Shown here: piece after piece, positions 4,698 to 5,039 of the stretch
Layout: each line of letters opens with the position of its first letter
Numbering within the stretch: position 1 is the first letter of the stretch
Assembly (NCBI GenBank): GCA_025964295.1
Contig: JAOPZD010000231.1
Location: 1 to 5,039, forward strand
DNA length: 5,039 bases
Source: Conexibacter sp.
GTDB lineage: Bacteria > Actinomycetota > Thermoleophilia > Solirubrobacterales > Solirubrobacteraceae
Direction of reading: 5' to 3'
The notes under the pieces: generated by a model
Databases searched by the model: none
What the model saw: only the letters and a program-made list of their open reading frames with translations
What the model was told of the DNA's origin: nothing
Program-made: the position numbers and the translations under genes

Positions 4698-5039
4698 TCA
4701 CAGGAGGTCGCCGAGGCGGGCGACGAGGGAGTCCTTGACGGCCTGGGTGACCGCGGTCTCGATCTGTTGGTTGAGACCGTCCTGGTCGTCGAGGTTCGCC
4801 AGCAGGGTGCGCAGATCGAGGTCGTCGATCGCGCGAGTGAGGATGTCGTCGGTCTTCAGGGCTGCGTTTACCACCGAGTCCGGGAGCGCGCGGATCGCGG
4901 TCTCTATGAACCCGTTGAGGTCCGCATTGTCGAGCGCGTCGTCGACCAGGTCAGACGCCGGAGGCAGCGTGCCGTCGTCCTTCATCCGTTGTACGGCGGC
5001 CAGGAGGCCCGCATGCAGGGCGTCGATCTCGGCGTCCGT
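4698..5039 (-). CDS. Acidic, internally repeated protein of unknown function, C-terminal part (5' end outside window)
   Basis: The frame stays open to the right edge and stops at TGA 4700-4698, giving 113 visible residues. The first Met (ATG 4985) has no ribosome site, and the frame continues before it as TDAEIDALHAGLLAAVQR, so that Met is probably internal. The sequence is acidic and helix-forming, with few basic and aromatic residues and no Cys. Counting from that Met, residues 12-27 (DLVDDALDNADLNGFI) resemble 47-62 (DILTRAIDDLDLRTLL), and IETA at 27-30 recurs at 75-78, each IETA followed by a DS[VL]V stretch. This looks like a divergent duplication of a helical unit. There is no membrane span or enzyme motif in the visible part. 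I do not recognise a family; a structural or partner-binding C-terminal domain is possible. It is the first of three same-strand genes but is separated from the next by 135 bases and a hairpin. Confidence 0.65.
   Translation of the reverse strand, partial: TDAEIDALHAGLLAAVQRMKDDGTLPPASDLVDDALDNADLNGFIETAIRALPDSVVNAALKTDDILTRAIDDLDLRTLLANLDDQDGLNQQIETAVTQAVKDSLVARLGDLL

Noticed and set aside
1..5039. Searched for a defence system, toxin-antitoxin pair, prophage or insertion sequence
   Set aside because: No nuclease, helicase, transposase, integrase, paired small toxin-antitoxin genes, direct-repeat array or terminal repeats are visible; the small membrane protein has no antitoxin-like partner and is convergent with its neighbour.

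Overview
The window is high-GC DNA of actinobacterial character. GTG and ATG starts, GGAGG-type ribosome sites, likely leaderless starts and G/C-ending codons point to Actinomycetota, possibly a Nocardia, Rhodococcus or mycobacterial relative. That placement rests on style only. There is no rRNA, tRNA, CRISPR array, transposase, integrase or phage gene. It reads as an ordinary chromosomal stretch of short, mostly independent transcription units.

Layout from left to right. The C-terminal end of a patatin-like phospholipase enters from the left edge (+, 3-296). A dihydrofolate-reductase/RibD-C family reductase follows (+, 445-1056), then a metallo-beta-lactamase-fold hydrolase (+, 1200-2015). 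A second, clearly different RibD-C family reductase runs toward it (-, 2054-2623). After a gene-poor stretch of about 230 bases with two inverted repeats comes a small single-span membrane protein (+, 2854-3084). It converges on a 136-residue protein of unknown function (-, 3132-3542), probably translated from a leaderless mRNA. A further gap of about 230 bases leads to a probable two-gene minus-strand unit: a 60-residue Cys-rich putative zinc-binding protein (4380-4562), then a RimJ/RimL-type GNAT acetyltransferase (3776-4348). The right edge holds the C-terminal end of an acidic, internally repeated protein of unknown function (-, 4698-5039).

The genes do not form one pathway. The only convincing co-transcribed pair is the zinc protein with the GNAT enzyme. 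The two reductases flank the MBL gene, but they are not recent duplicates and point in opposite directions. The more interesting signals are regulatory: an inverted repeat over the presumed -10 of the first reductase, a recurrent TACGGT hexamer near three gene starts, and a perfect 7-4-7 dyad upstream of the second reductase. I found no evidence for a new defence, mobile or biosynthetic system.
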